A DNA stretch of 64,000 bases. It comes from Seminavis robusta. Its lineage: Eukaryota; Bacillariophyta; Bacillariophyceae; Naviculales; Naviculaceae. Below, piece by piece: positions 42,104 to 51,161 of the stretch. Under the pieces are notes generated by a model. It saw only the letters and a program-made list of their open reading frames with translations, was not told the origin of the DNA and searched no databases. The DNA is taken from the NCBI GenBank assembly GCA_903772945.1, contig CAICTM010000132.1, positions 1 to 64,000 of the forward strand, in the 5' to 3' direction. A program made the position numbers and the translations under genes. Numbering within the stretch: the first letter of the stretch is position 1; every line of letters begins with the position of its first letter.

Positions 42104-42796
42104 TTATGCTGCCTTGGGCATGGCGAGTTGTATGTCGCGTTGTGCAGCGCGATTTGGTCGGGGCATGGGTTGGGAAGCAGCCATCAAAGTTTCGAAATAG
42201 GCGTCGACCCTTTCAGAGTCAATCTTGGAGGCAAGTCTTGGCACGTCAGATTCACCGTTGTAGGCCGAACCTCTTTGGCTTTGTCGGAATGGGATAGTTC
42301 GGGATGAACGCCTCAAACTGCTTGTATGGTGACGCCTCGAAGCCCTTCGTTTCTCGACGACTTCGTTCGTGGTCTTCTGAGTGGATCCCGCGTGCTCGCC
42401 CTTCGTGGCAGAATCCAGCACGGCTACTATGGAGGCCCTCGTGGTCAACCTCTTCTTCTCTTTGTCTTCTTCAGAAGAAGCATCTGCAGCGGCTGAATCT
42501 TTGATACTTTGTTTCTTCTTTTTCCCTTTCCTCTTCTTCTTGTCCGCTTTCTCTTTCTTCTTTAGACTGCCCCCCAAGCCCTCTACAATGTACTGATGGA
42601 TTTGTTCTTCTGTCAAGTCAGGTCGAAATTGTCGAGCACTTGTGTTCTCGTGTTTTTTCTTACTCTTTATAGTGAGTTGATGACGGCCCAGCACCATCTC
42701 TTGCAAGAGAATCTGTTCCACCTCCTCGGCAGCAAAGGCTGGGCTACTCGTCGTTCCGCCACTGCCTACCATAACCTTTCTTATTTTGGAAAACAT
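42104..42796 (-). CDS. Small basic protein with LTEEQI motif, unknown function
   Basis: A 230-residue single-exon frame; the first ATG is at 42796, and the frame extends a little upstream without an ATG. The protein has a short ordered start (FAAEEVEQILLQEMVLGRH), then RPDLTEEQIHQYIVEGLGG. A very Lys-rich tract (KKKEKADKKKRKGKKKKQ) follows, and then Ser/Arg-rich sequence (RRASRRHHTSSLRRSSR). The Lys tract is a possible nuclear or nucleolar signal. The LTEEQIHQYIVEGL segment is similar to TLTENELQSIIFESLE in the neighbouring protein at 43418-44161, which suggests an old tandem duplication. No catalytic domain is visible. Confidence 0.6.
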   Translation of the reverse strand: MFSKIRKVMVGSGGTTSSPAFAAEEVEQILLQEMVLGRHQLTIKSKKKHENTSARQFRPDLTEEQIHQYIVEGLGGSLKKKEKADKKKRKGKKKKQSIKDSAAADASSEEDKEKKRLTTRASIVAVLDSATKGEHAGSTQKTTNEVVEKRRASRRHHTSSLRRSSRTIPFRQSQRGSAYNGESDVPRLASKIDSERVDAYFETLMAASQPMPRPNRAAQRDIQLAMPKAA

Positions 42797-43417
42797 GCTG
42801 AAGTTTGTTAGTGTTTGTTTCACTTATTATGATCGAATATATTGTGAATCTAGGAGGCGATCCTTTACATGTCAAGCAATACTACTGTACTGTTGTTGAA
42901 GGAGTGTTCAGTCCAGGGCTGAGGTTGAGGGAGGCCAAAATGTGAGCCAAGCAAGTCCAAAACAGCTTGAGCTGAAAGAAGGCTGGGTTGAAGAAGGATT
43001 TATAAGGAGAACACTCCAGGGAGCAGAGGAGCAGGAAACTTTCCCCCAAGGGGGCGTATACAAATAAATAATTCTACTCCAGTAATCTGCCACCGGTACC
43101 GTACGGTACCTTACCGTTACCAAGCTGACCACGGGAAGCTTTTCTCCGCTGGGAATGTTGCGGTCGCGTTTCTAATGGATCATCAATATCATTGAGAAGG
43201 ACTGGTCTCCCAGCCGCAGTGCTTTACGGCGAGCAAGAGAGCACCATTGCGTTGATACTTGCTCCAAAAAGGAGCTAGAAATGAGTGGCCAACAGGTCAA
43301 TTCAAGGGAATTGAGCATCAAGCATGGCATAGACAAGCCCCTTGACTGAATAGAAAACATGAAACAAATCATACGATTCTAGTTCGCAAATGCATGCAAT
43401 ATGAAAAACTATAGGTT
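42797..43417. other. Intergenic between two co-directional basic-protein genes
   Basis: No gene. A GTACCGTACGGTACCTTACC palindromic run lies near 43096-43117. The right part is the 3' flank of the gene at 43418-44161. Confidence 0.4.
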
Positions 43418-44161
43418 TTAAGCTGCCGTTGGCGTCCTCGACGACTTCCTCGAGGTCGCTCTGTTGAGGGCCACCGGTGGGTCCACAGTGAGGTTCGTCT
43501 TCACGATATCCAAAAAGGCGTTGGCTTTGCTCGTATCGGTCTCTGATGAACCGTACAGTTCCAATGCCAGCAGAATTTGCTGTGGGTTAAGATCCTTGAC
43601 GCTGCTTTCCTTCTTTAACGTAGAGCGAAGCTGTTTAGTGGATGGCTGTTGGGATGCTTTCGTACCTTTCTCGCCAGCCCCCTTCGTTGGCTTCAGTTGG
43701 TCTACAAGGGACTTCTTCCTCGAAGCGAAGATGTCACGGCATGATTGAGCACCACCTCTCAGCGCTGGTCGAAGGGACTTCTTGCTTTTGTTCACCGCGA
43801 TACCTCGATCGAGGCACGGTTCACTTGAAACCCTTGCCAAACGGGCCTCCCAGCTTTGCTCAAGTCTTCTATCCGAGGAGGTTGACGGAGGGGCAAGGCT
43901 TCTCTCACGTGCATCTTTCTTCAGTTGTTTTGCCCGAGAACTTTCTCGCCTCTTGTTCTTGGGGGTGCCGGTATCCTCGAGAGATTCAAAGATGATACTC
44001 TGCAGCTCGTTTTCGGTCAGAGTGCTGGACGGGAAGAAACTCGTGGAGCTGCTGTCGTTGGCAGAGCCAAAAGGGCCATTCCTATCACTGGATGGACGGC
44101 AATACCGTCCCACCTGTCTTTCACTGTCTGTGTGATGACACGAAGAGGTTGCGTTGCCCAT
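43418..44161 (-). CDS. N-myristoylated basic protein of unknown function
   Basis: A 247-residue single-exon protein with an ATG at 44161. It begins MGNATSSCHH: Gly2 with Ser6 is a good N-myristoylation site, and Cys8 is placed for palmitoylation, so attachment to a membrane is likely. The rest is Ser/Lys/Arg-rich, with a short helix TLTENELQSIIFESLEDTG (around 47-65), a second helix DLNPQQILLALELYG (about 194-208) and a basic tail (RATSRKSSRTPTAA). The first helix resembles LTEEQIHQYIVEGL in the protein at 42104-42796; the two genes lie in the same orientation 621 bp apart. No enzyme domain is seen. Confidence 0.65.
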   Translation of the reverse strand: MGNATSSCHHTDSERQVGRYCRPSSDRNGPFGSANDSSSTSFFPSSTLTENELQSIIFESLEDTGTPKNKRRESSRAKQLKKDARERSLAPPSTSSDRRLEQSWEARLARVSSEPCLDRGIAVNKSKKSLRPALRGGAQSCRDIFASRKKSLVDQLKPTKGAGEKGTKASQQPSTKQLRSTLKKESSVKDLNPQQILLALELYGSSETDTSKANAFLDIVKTNLTVDPPVALNRATSRKSSRTPTAA

Positions 44162-45415
44162 TGCTTGAATTTAAAGATTGTTTGGCTGGATCAAAGGAGG
44201 CTTCGTTGCTTCTTTTCTGGCTTGGAACTGTGAGCAAAGGAGGAGGAGGAGGCAATATCATGTGAGCTGATTCCAGTGGGCCAAGAAAAACACTTCGGAT
44301 AGAGGATACGGAGTAGGTATTGGATTTGGGTCGTCGACAAAGCTCTACAGTTGGTTGATGATACCCACTGGGTTGGAGTCGCCCTTGTTCTTGGCTCTTA
44401 GCCATTCGATCGATAAGAAATAATTGAATGCTGCGTCAGAAAACAGTCAGTGAGGACTGTAAGCTATCCATTACACGGACGTCCATTACCACTAGGCACC
44501 CTCTTGGAAAGGACCCTCAGCAAGCGCATAGTTTTTAGAACTATAGCGGGGTGTTGACTGGGTTGGTCCTTCACAGTGGTCGAGGTCGCCACTGGCTGGC
44601 CAGCTACTGAGTGCCGGTGGCTACATTCCTGTACCGTCCGGTTGAGCTGAAGAGAGTCGAGTGACAGTCACAGTCGAGCCGTTGCTTACGTTGGTGCTAG
44701 CTTGTAGTGCCGGGGGATGGAGACAATCGGTGCAATGGATTGTCTGGCGAAGTCAAGCAATTGCCCCATCCCCCGAAATTACGGGCCGCTGCCCCACAAA
44801 GTTGGTGGAACATTGCGGAAGCTAGCTCTGTACCGGTGCGCGGTACGGTACGCTGTACCGTACTAGTACGGTAAAACCCGGTAGTTTTCAGCAGCCCCGT
44901 AAATGACAGATCCAGCAGAGCATCGGTCGTTACCACCAAGGACGTACAGTAGCCAGGCACAACCACTGTAGCTTTCTTAGCCCCAACCAGTGAGCTGGTA
45001 TGTGTACATTTGATATTGTGGATAGGTGGCTGGCCTCTCTCCTGACGATACAGTAATCTACCGCCTGTGTTCGAGTGGCTAGGCATTGGGCAGCAAGCTA
45101 GACATCAAGTCATCAAGTCGCAACCCTCCTGCAGCACACTCCAAACAACGGGCGCCTTTGCCATCGGTCCGGACTGCGGGCATTCCACTCTGACCCTTTA
45201 AAGAGCGCCGACGAAACGCGAGAAGCCACGCCGCAGTGACGCTGTGCCCAGGATCGCCTGTCGTCCACAGACAACTGCGAGAATTGAGAGTATGCTCAGG
45301 TTTTAGGAGCGTTATCTACATTGGCTGATTGAAGGCAGACAAGAATAGTGGCCAGGTGCGTCGATTCACCAGGACCGAAACACGGCCGGAAAATACAAAT
45401 GCAGTCCCGGCCGGC
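44162..45415. other. Intergenic
   Basis: No supported gene. A 129-codon minus-strand frame (44697-45086) has no recognisable motif. A dense GTACCG/CGGTAC palindrome run is at 44832-44886. Confidence 0.4.
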
Positions 45416-46609
45416 CTAAGCATAGCCGTCGCTCCCCACTTGTTTCGTCAGCGTAAACGCAGTCACGAGAAGCCCCAGAAACACCGGCACCAAAGCGCCT
45501 AGGGTCCTATACATCTGCTGATGCCGTTGCTCCAGCTCCAGCTTCTCTCGCTTGGCTTTTCGCTCGGCCCGTTTGGCAGCGATTACTTCAGGGCTATCCG
45601 GCGCTCTCGGACTCTTTCTTCGGCGTTGTTGTTTCCTCCGTCCTCCTCGGCTGCGGCCGCCATTGCGTCGTTCCTTGAGTTTTGTCTTTTCTTCACGGAC
45701 CCATTCTTCTTCTGTCAGCGGCATATCGGGGAACCGTTCACCCGCCTCAAAGAGTTCGACCTTGCTGTTCTTGGCTGCACCCAAACCAATGTCGGCCAAT
45801 CGCAGAAACTGTCCTCCATCTCCTTCTCGTCGTATCAGGTAGATGCGATCCACAGTAAATGTCAAAGACCCATCGGCAAGCTGAGGATAGTTCTGCTCAA
45901 TCTGCTTCTTGGCCACCAGGGCATCATCTAAATTGGCGTAATGGGAAATTGTCATGTGTGGTGTGAATACGGGCCGGGGCTGATCCTTGCAAATGGGAAA
46001 TGCGTCTTCTAGATGCTTGTGAAGTGTCAAGAGCGGTGCTTCTGTGCCTTCTTCACTCTGTGTGGTGGTCAATGGTGAAGACTCTGGATTCAACCACAGC
46101 ACACCTCGCTGTTTCCCGCCAAAGGTCCCCAATTCTTTCAAGATGACGTTGAAAGGTTCCACCTGCTTGGTTGCCGTGTGCAATTGTTCCACCAAGTCCT
46201 TGAATTTCTGAGCATCATCATCCTTGCCGCCCACGTCCAAAAAGGGATAGAGCAAATTGGCATGATGAGGCCATCGATAGTAGCCTGGATCATTGAGCTG
46301 TCGTCTCATTTGACTGACCGCCTTCCACACGTGCTTGTTGCTTGGCGGAGGGACCATGCAGACAGACATGTGATGTACTTTTCGAGGCTTTGGCGCTGCC
46401 TTGGTGGTGGCCTGTTCGTCCGTGGTGCCTTCTGGCGGCTTTTCGCTGGGTGATTGCTGCATGATGGTTCTTGTTGCCTTAGCTCTTTGAAAATTAAAGT
46501 TTCTGCTCGGTTGTGGGGCACGCAAAACAAATCCAAACGTTTGTCGTGGTAGAGGCAGAGCGATGAATAGTGAAGCAAGGACCGATCTTGTACCGCTCAA
46601 ACGTGCCAT
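45416..46609 (-). CDS. 2H phosphoesterase (2'-5' RNA ligase-like), membrane-anchored
   Basis: A 397-residue protein from ATG 46609; an earlier in-frame ATG at 46684 would add 25 residues. The chosen start gives a hydrophobic presequence (MARLSGTRSVLASLFIALPL) leading to QTFGFVLRAP, similar to the plastid-type junction. The 2H fold has two H-x-T/S motifs. The second is clear, FTPHMTISHY (215-224) with His218. The first is WPHHANLLYPF (113-123), where the usual Thr/Ser is Asn118. The family hydrolyses or ligates 2'-5' or cyclic phosphate bonds in RNA and nucleotides. After about 305 comes a long basic tract (KERRNGGRSRGGRRKQQRRR), a charged helix, and one C-terminal membrane helix (370-388). 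A basic tract next to a tail anchor is unusual for this family. Confidence 0.75.
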   Translation of the reverse strand: MARLSGTRSVLASLFIALPLPRQTFGFVLRAPQPSRNFNFQRAKATRTIMQQSPSEKPPEGTTDEQATTKAAPKPRKVHHMSVCMVPPPSNKHVWKAVSQMRRQLNDPGYYRWPHHANLLYPFLDVGGKDDDAQKFKDLVEQLHTATKQVEPFNVILKELGTFGGKQRGVLWLNPESSPLTTTQSEEGTEAPLLTLHKHLEDAFPICKDQPRPVFTPHMTISHYANLDDALVAKKQIEQNYPQLADGSLTFTVDRIYLIRREGDGGQFLRLADIGLGAAKNSKVELFEAGERFPDMPLTEEEWVREEKTKLKERRNGGRSRGGRRKQQRRRKSPRAPDSPEVIAAKRAERKAKREKLELEQRHQQMYRTLGALVPVFLGLLVTAFTLTKQVGSDGYA

Positions 46610-49600
46610 TTCCACGAGCGCAATCAGGAGGATCCGGAAAAGGCGGAAATGTTGCTTTTCGACCCTCTTATTACATCTGGCCATGTCCAAGGGCCGGAGA
46701 GAGTACCAAGCTGCCAATCCAAGAGGAGATTCTCCCTGAATATATCAAACTGCTCTCCGCTCCATTGACTGCTGTTGGTGGTTGTAGGATCCATCTGAGA
46801 TGGTGGATCTTCAAATGTTTAAATCGGTAGAGCTGTAATTCATATGCCCCCTGGGTCGTCTCCGTTTCCATAAATCTTTTATTACCAACACCTGAAACAG
46901 GATTCATTCAAAAAAGGATGCTTATGTCTTTGAGCGAGCAATGAGCCAGTGAGTGAGAAAAGATCCAATTCAGCGTCCCAACAAAAAACAAAGACGTCAC
47001 ATGCCAACAAACTCACTCAGAACACGGCCATAACAAAGAGGATAGACACATGCATGTTGTTATTATATTAGAGTAGAGGTGCCCAGCTCTCTGTTAGTGT
47101 AAGAATCGAAGAAGAGGCGACAGCCAACAGTGTTAGCTCTGGGTGGTTTGCCTTGAAGTCAGTGCCTACTTGGGTAGGGGCAAGGCTCTTGGCAACAACA
47201 TACTCAGAGCAACAACTGTCGTCCTTTCGATTGCCATCGCCACCACCGCCGCCACCACCAACCAACGTCACCGCCAACCAACACCATCACTGTCTCTACC
47301 ACCGCTCCAATCCACCGTCTACCTACACCGATCCCTTACCACCACAAACCAACTAACCAAATGTTGCCGCCTTCGGGCTACGCCGGAGGCTATGGTCAAT
47401 TTTCCTTGACGTAACCATTTCAATTTAAATTGTAGTAGCCAACTCGTTATTGTCGGCTTAGAGTAAAGGTATCGAAATAATGAACCGGAAGAGGAGAAGT
47501 GGCTTTCATGTTTATCAGTCGAGTGGCTTTCATGTTTATCAGTCAATGGCCGTCCCTCGTTGGTCCTCTCTTAAACGATTTGTGGGCATGAATTATAGCT
47601 ATATTTGTTGTACCAGAAGATGGAAAATTGAACTTGTTGCTAGTCTACTGGTCTTTGTCTAACGGAAGGTTAAGAGAGGGTAAACAGTCCTCTCCGACTC
47701 GACGCACGAAACAAGGTGTCGATCCTCTTCGCTGCAGTTCAGTTCCATAAATTCAGTCAACGAAAACAGCCTCTCCTCGACAATGGCCGAAGCGACCATG
47801 GCGAAACACTGACGAAACACTCCACAATGACGGCTTGTTGCGTTTCTTGTTTGCTGGCTCACTGCAGCGGCGTTTCGTTCAGCTATCTCAGCCCGGTAGC
47901 GGTAGCGACATCCTGTTGTTGGCTGCCGTACATCGCGAGAACGCTTTGTTGGTTCGTTGTGACTCGACTCTTGTTGCCTTACCATTGTCCTTGTGCCGAA
48001 AGTGCGAAAGCAAAAAACGTTAAGGGTAGAGTTATGGATCTCGTCAACGAATTTCTGAATCGAATCCTTCACACACACGAATGAGGGCTCTCGGAGACTT
48101 ATTCAGGAAACAGTAGTAAACATCAAAAGAAATAACGAACCACCACTCATTACTTAGTGCCAACATTCGGAAGTATCACCGATTCACCCCCAGAAGCCAT
48201 CTATCAACACAAGAACAACCCCACCATGATGGCACCATGATGAAACAACAACAAAGACCATCAACAACAGTCAACAACATCACTACTACTATTGCTACTA
48301 CTATTCATAGCTCCGAAGACCTCCGGTGGTCGTGCGATATGGCTTCGGTGTCGCGATCTGTTGTTGTTGTTCTGTTGTTGTTGTTGATTCCCCCTCCTCT
48401 TCCCCTCTTTGTTACTAGGCCGCTGCGCGGCCCCCCTCCTCCTGCCCCCGGGACGATACTTCGGCCTTCGGCCGAAACTTGGGTGTTTCTTGCTTCGCCC
48501 CGGAACAGCTCCCTCGCTCATTCATGCGAAACTTGTGTGAAAAGCGAGGCGACTTTCATGTGCATGTACATGCGTTGACTGTATCCCGTCAATACAATAC
48601 TAGTCAAATACGTAGACTTCTACAGAGGCCTCTAAGTATTGCACGCCGGGTATAATTCAAACCTCTGCCCCCAACAGTACCCTTACCCCTAAAGCAAGTC
48701 GTCTCCGGGAGACGAAATACATGTCCGGTATTTGAACAGGCCTTAGTACGATACCGATACCGAAGATCTTTCAGGATTGCATGGGCTCCCCACCAACATC
48801 GGAGCTAAAATAGGTCATCATCTCAGGATGGGTTCCAATCCGGCCCTTGCTTTCGTCATTTCGGCCGTGAAATTCGTTTTGCTTTTTTGTTTTGCTTAGC
48901 TACCTCTTCAGAGCGACCCGGAGCGCGTGTAAGCTCAACAAAACTCGTACTTGCATTATGATCAACTAGCAACGGGAAATTTGGAAGATAGAGTGAGTCT
49001 GCCTCGGACTAAATAGATCGACGCATAAAAGCCAGAAACGACCAGCGCCAAGACTTTTCACGCCACCGGCATATGCTACCGCTTTAGGCTCCAGCCAGGT
49101 CTTGCAGGAGCTAACACCCCAAGCCAAGACCTAAGAGACCCATGCAGCTTTTCATTCCGGTTCCTGATACAACAAGACCTGGGGATATCCGCGGGAAGAT
49201 TGTCGCTGGTTTCCTGCGACGTACTGTCAATCCAAAGCTGGAGTGGGTGGTTGGGGTTTCCATCTTTTCTTTGAGTCGCGGAAGCGTATACTCTATATCC
49301 TATAGTGGGAATAAAAGGAGGCCTGGTAAAAACTACTCGAGCGAACCCAAGAAGATATTATCACAGGGGTTTTACAGTAATAGATTTTTGAAGGGGTTTA
49401 GAGTCCGGTAGGTGGAGTGGGATCTTCCCGACATGACTAACCACATTCCGTAACACAAGAGGGCAGCAGTCCGTCGCAGATCTTGTAGCCGTTGGGCTAG
49501 CTACCCGTAGGTATAGCCAGACAGCTTCTAGCTGGCAGATCTTGTGGCTGATGCAGCCAGCGAGGATTGAATCTGGTTTGATTCCTTGCTCACAAAACAC

Positions 49601-49626
49601 AAACCTGAACAAAAGCAACCCACAAT
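46610..49626. other. Three-kilobase region without a recognised gene
   Basis: It includes the upstream region of the 2H gene (another ATG at 46684), a short tandem duplication GTGGCTTTCATGTTTATCAG (47501-47544, two copies), a CACCACCGCCGCC-type run near 47235, AAC/TTG triplet repeats near 48245 and 48370, GC-rich inverted words near 48418-48475 (GGCCGCTGCGCGGCC, TTCGGCCTTCGGCCGAA), and the copy 2 KAS III promoter at its right end. The 47659-48078 minus frame and the 49142-49411 plus frame show no motif. Confidence 0.4.
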
Positions 49627-50952
49627 ATGAAGTTCTCTCTTATTAACACTATCTTCCACTCACGCAAAGCTGTTGTCAAGTCCAAGCACAACCAGCTTGA
49701 ACACACAGATAGTTCTACCAGAAGAGCATTCATTACAGGTTGTGGTCGTGCAGTGCCAGGTGTGGACCAGCTCCAAGGAAAAGGAGCCCTGGTTGACACT
49801 GACATCATCATGCAAAAGTTGGTGGATGCTGGCATTCACAACCCCAAGACAGGAAAGCCAGTAGCATTGGACTGGGCAAAGCGATATCTGGGATCAACCA
49901 GCATTGCAATTGCAGATGTGTCAGAATTTGAGAGAGTCTTTGATCAGCAGCTGACTGAAGATTGCAAGGATATCTCAGAGTTTGATATGAGTGTTTCTGC
50001 TGCCAAGATGGCTCTGGATGAGGCTGGTGTCTCTGCCAGTGAGATTGACTGCATCATACATGTCTCTGGCTCCAACAGGGTGCCCAAGGAAGGAAGAAGA
50101 GATGACTTGGGCCTGAACAACTGCATGAGAGGATTCACCACTGCATTGTCTGGACTACGACCTGACTGCCTCCTGCAACACCAAGACTCTGGTTGTGCTG
50201 GAGTGGTGCCTCCCTTTCAAATGGCCAAGGCCATGCTGTCATGTGGTGATTTCAAGAACATCTTGGTGATTACTTCCAATGTGTTTCATCGAAGAGATTG
50301 GAAAGAGACCACCAAGGCCAATGAAATGACTCAATGGATCAACTTTCTCTTGTTTGGTGATGGTGCCAGTGCCTTCGTCTTGCAAGGGACACACCACCCA
50401 TCAGAAGTCCTAGAGACCACCAAGAGCAACACCTGCTTTGAACTACTAAAAGTGAATTCTGTTTCGGACACTTCCATGTTTACCTTTCAGACATATGTGG
50501 AAGCCAACAAAGACACTTCTTGCATTCAAGTCACGGGTCGTTTGAATACGGATGCTGCCAAGCAGTTTGTCCCCAAAATGAGAGAGTGGTTGAGCTCTCA
50601 AGGCATCAAAATTTCACAATTGGATGCCCTCTTGCTGCATCAGCCCAATTCTCATGTTATGCAAAAGATAAAGCAGTTCCTTGCAGGTGACAAGCTCTTG
50701 GATGTGTCTGGCAAGTATGGCAATCTGGTGTCTGCCAGTCTGGGTACCCAATTCTACGAGCAGATTTACAGCAGTGGCAAGAACAAGATGAAGCACGGAG
50801 GCCTTGTGGCAGGGTTTACCTTTGGTGCTCATGCCGGAAACACCTACGGAGGATTTCTTGCTCGCATTCACGTTGGAGAGGAGGATGAGACCATGGCTAG
50901 TGGGCCCTCCGAACTGCACTTGTCGGATGCTTCTTCCTCTGTCAGTGTATAA
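49627..50952 (+). CDS. KAS III-like (FabH/thiolase-fold) enzyme, copy 2
   Basis: A 441-residue single-exon protein with an ATG at 49627, nearly identical to copy 1 (39673-40986) from RRAFITGCGRAVPGV to the Ser-rich end. The catalytic Cys (QDSGCAGVVPPF), His (LLLHQPNSHV) and Asn (GKYGNLVSAS) are kept. Differences are mostly conservative (for example NNCMRGFTTALSGLRPD against NHCMRGYPTALPGLRPD). The first 30 residues differ more (MKFSLINTIFHSRKAVVKSK), so the two may be targeted differently. Both lack introns. The coding DNA is also highly similar over long stretches, while the flanks show no obvious similarity, which points to a fairly recent duplication limited to the gene or to gene conversion. 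Confidence 0.85.
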   Translation: MKFSLINTIFHSRKAVVKSKHNQLEHTDSSTRRAFITGCGRAVPGVDQLQGKGALVDTDIIMQKLVDAGIHNPKTGKPVALDWAKRYLGSTSIAIADVSEFERVFDQQLTEDCKDISEFDMSVSAAKMALDEAGVSASEIDCIIHVSGSNRVPKEGRRDDLGLNNCMRGFTTALSGLRPDCLLQHQDSGCAGVVPPFQMAKAMLSCGDFKNILVITSNVFHRRDWKETTKANEMTQWINFLLFGDGASAFVLQGTHHPSEVLETTKSNTCFELLKVNSVSDTSMFTFQTYVEANKDTSCIQVTGRLNTDAAKQFVPKMREWLSSQGIKISQLDALLLHQPNSHVMQKIKQFLAGDKLLDVSGKYGNLVSASLGTQFYEQIYSSGKNKMKHGGLVAGFTFGAHAGNTYGGFLARIHVGEEDETMASGPSELHLSDASSSVSV

Positions 50953-51161
50953 ACCGATTCCATTGCCACCTATGAAAATAAACACCTACTGAGTCGTGTT
51001 TACTTTGGAGAAGAGGAAGCACTGTCGCTGGCTTCCGTAGATAATCCTCCTACTCTAAACCCCCGTTGGGTTCTACGTAACTTGAGTGTGATGTCATTCT
51101 AGCGCTGTATGCTTAGTCATCACAGTTTAGTTCCCATAACACAAAAACTTGTATTGATAAT

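Noticed and set aside
44697-45086. 129-codon minus-strand frame
   Set aside because: No motif, composition like noncoding DNA, no homologous copy in the window.
47659-48078. 139-codon minus-strand frame
   Set aside because: No recognisable domain; an equally long frame runs on the other strand; no start or poly(A) context.
48780-48880. tRNA-like words (GGGTTCCAATCCGG)
   Set aside because: A T-arm-like word is present, but no matching acceptor stem, anticodon arm or D-arm could be placed around it.
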